Assembly (NCBI GenBank): GCA_049509675.1
Contig: JBEKZQ010000353.1
Coordinates: 1-6,676, forward strand
Direction: 5' to 3'
DNA: 6,676 nt
From: JBEKZQ01 sp049509675
Lineage (GTDB): Bacteria; Planctomycetota; Planctomycetia; Pirellulales; Thermoguttaceae
The notes beneath the pieces were generated by a model. It was not told the DNA's origin. It made no database searches and worked only from the letters and a program-made list of their open reading frames with translations. This document shows, in pieces, positions 6,084 through 6,676 of this stretch (its first letter is position 1; the number at the start of each line of letters is the position of its first letter). Both the position numbers and the translations under genes were made by a program.

Positions 6084-6676
6084 CTACTCCCCCGCCACTC
6101 GGGAGACACGCAGGCCCAGGGAGCTGTCGCGGTACCCGGGCCCGCGGCGGTCGCGGTTCGCCGAGCTGCAGCACCTGGCGACGAAGTACCAGGAGCCGCC
6201 GCGAAGCACGCGGTCCGAGCCCGTGGCAGCACCCGTCGGATCGTCCGTCGGCGACTTCGCATAATACCCGCTATCATACCAATCCCGGCACCACTCCCAT
6301 ACGTTGCCATGCAAATCGTATAGCCCCCAGGCATTCGGCTTTTTCTCGCCCACAGGGTGCGTCTTGCCGCCCGAGTTCGCGCTATACCAGGCATACTCGC
6401 CCAGTGCCGAATCGTCGTCCCCGAAACAATAGCGCGTCGTGTTGCCCGCCCGGCAGGCATATTCCCATTGGGCCTCAGTCGGCAAGCGGAACTCCCCCTC
6501 GCCCGCCGGGTGAGGGCGGCCCGCCTTCGCGTTGAGCTTTTCCAAAAACTGCTGGCAGTCGTCCCAACTGACCGTCTCCACCGGGTTTTTCGGACCCTTG
6601 AAGTGGCTGGGATTGTTGCCCGTCACCGCCTGCCACTGCTCCTGCGTCACCAGGTGCTTGCCCAGGTAGAACGGCC
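6084..6676 (-). CDS. FGE-sulfatase (SUMF1/EgtB/PvdO) fold protein, 5' part outside window
   Basis: About 197 residues of the C-terminal part are visible. The reading frame is open to the window edge (PFYLGKHLVTQEQW), so the GTG at 6650 is an internal Val codon and the true start lies beyond 6676. The family pattern is clear: TQEQWQAVTGNNPSHFKGP, NPVETVSWDDC, FRLPTEAQWEYACRAG, GLYDLHGNVWEWCRDWY, DRVLRGGSWY and GLRVSR at the end. True formylglycine-generating enzymes use a C-x4-C pair in the last part to activate sulfatases. Here the region reads SWYFVARCC, with Tyr where I align the first Cys, so catalysis as an FGE is doubtful and a binding or structural role is likelier. Planctomycetes carry many such proteins, often fused to kinase or other domains, and the missing N-terminus could hold one. 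A palindromic repeat lies within the gene at 6496-6516. The stop is TAG at 6084-6086. Confidence 0.93.
   Translation of the reverse strand, partial: PFYLGKHLVTQEQWQAVTGNNPSHFKGPKNPVETVSWDDCQQFLEKLNAKAGRPHPAGEGEFRLPTEAQWEYACRAGNTTRYCFGDDDSALGEYAWYSANSGGKTHPVGEKKPNAWGLYDLHGNVWEWCRDWYDSGYYAKSPTDDPTGAATGSDRVLRGGSWYFVARCCSSANRDRRGPGYRDSSLGLRVSRVAGE
6496..6516. repeat. palindrome inside the FGE-like gene
   Basis: The arms ccctcgccc (6496-6504) and gggtgaggg (6508-6516) surround loop gcc, with one G/T pair among nine. On the minus strand it encodes PHPAGEGE, between LNAKAGR and FRLPTEAQWEYA, a position where the family has a loop of variable length. It may be a repeat-derived insertion or simply a GC-rich loop. 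Confidence 0.4.

Noticed and set aside
5957..6460. A 167-residue minus-strand open frame over the end of the FGE-like gene and the spacer
   Set aside because: It is a frame-shifted shadow of the FGE-like gene with Arg/Ala-rich content and no motif.

Overview
The window reads as a piece of a high-GC planctomycete chromosome, probably a Pirellulales-like member. The grounds are a DUF1559 protein with a prepilin-type N-terminus, an FGE-sulfatase-fold protein, a large PilM-type protein with a J-like domain, and several dispersed palindromic repeats of a kind I associate with these genomes. This placement is inference from gene families, with no phylogenetic marker in view.

Layout. Positions 8-1324 (minus) encode a DUF1559 pseudopilin-like exported protein whose long leader contains a twin palindromic repeat. 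Positions 1325-1628 hold no gene and form a divergent spacer filled with palindromic repeats, including a clover-like structure at 1549-1610. Positions 1629-4157 (plus) encode an 842-residue fusion: a degenerate J-like domain, two zinc ribbons, a helical TPR-like region and an actin-fold PilM ATPase module. The C-terminal segment of that PilM module lies in front of its N-terminal segment, an apparent circular permutation. Positions 4210-5953 (minus) carry two overlapping genes, a 145-residue protein of unknown function and a 442-residue protein with a degenerate ImmA/IrrE-like C-terminus. They sit in visibly lower-GC DNA behind a candidate leaderless promoter. Positions 5954-6083 hold a repeat-rich spacer. 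Positions 6084-6676 (minus) encode the C-terminal part of an FGE-sulfatase-fold protein that runs off the right edge.

How the genes may work together. The DUF1559 prepilin-like protein and the PilM-like fusion both belong to the type IV pilus / type II secretion sphere and are divergently transcribed, but no PilN, PilO, PilQ or prepilin peptidase is visible, so a shared machine is only a suggestion. The 145/442-residue pair looks like a self-contained accessory cassette, with overlapping genes, its own promoter and different base composition. A toxin-antitoxin, stress-sensing or defence role is possible but not shown by the sequence. The two points most worth following are the permuted PilM fusion and this two-gene cassette.
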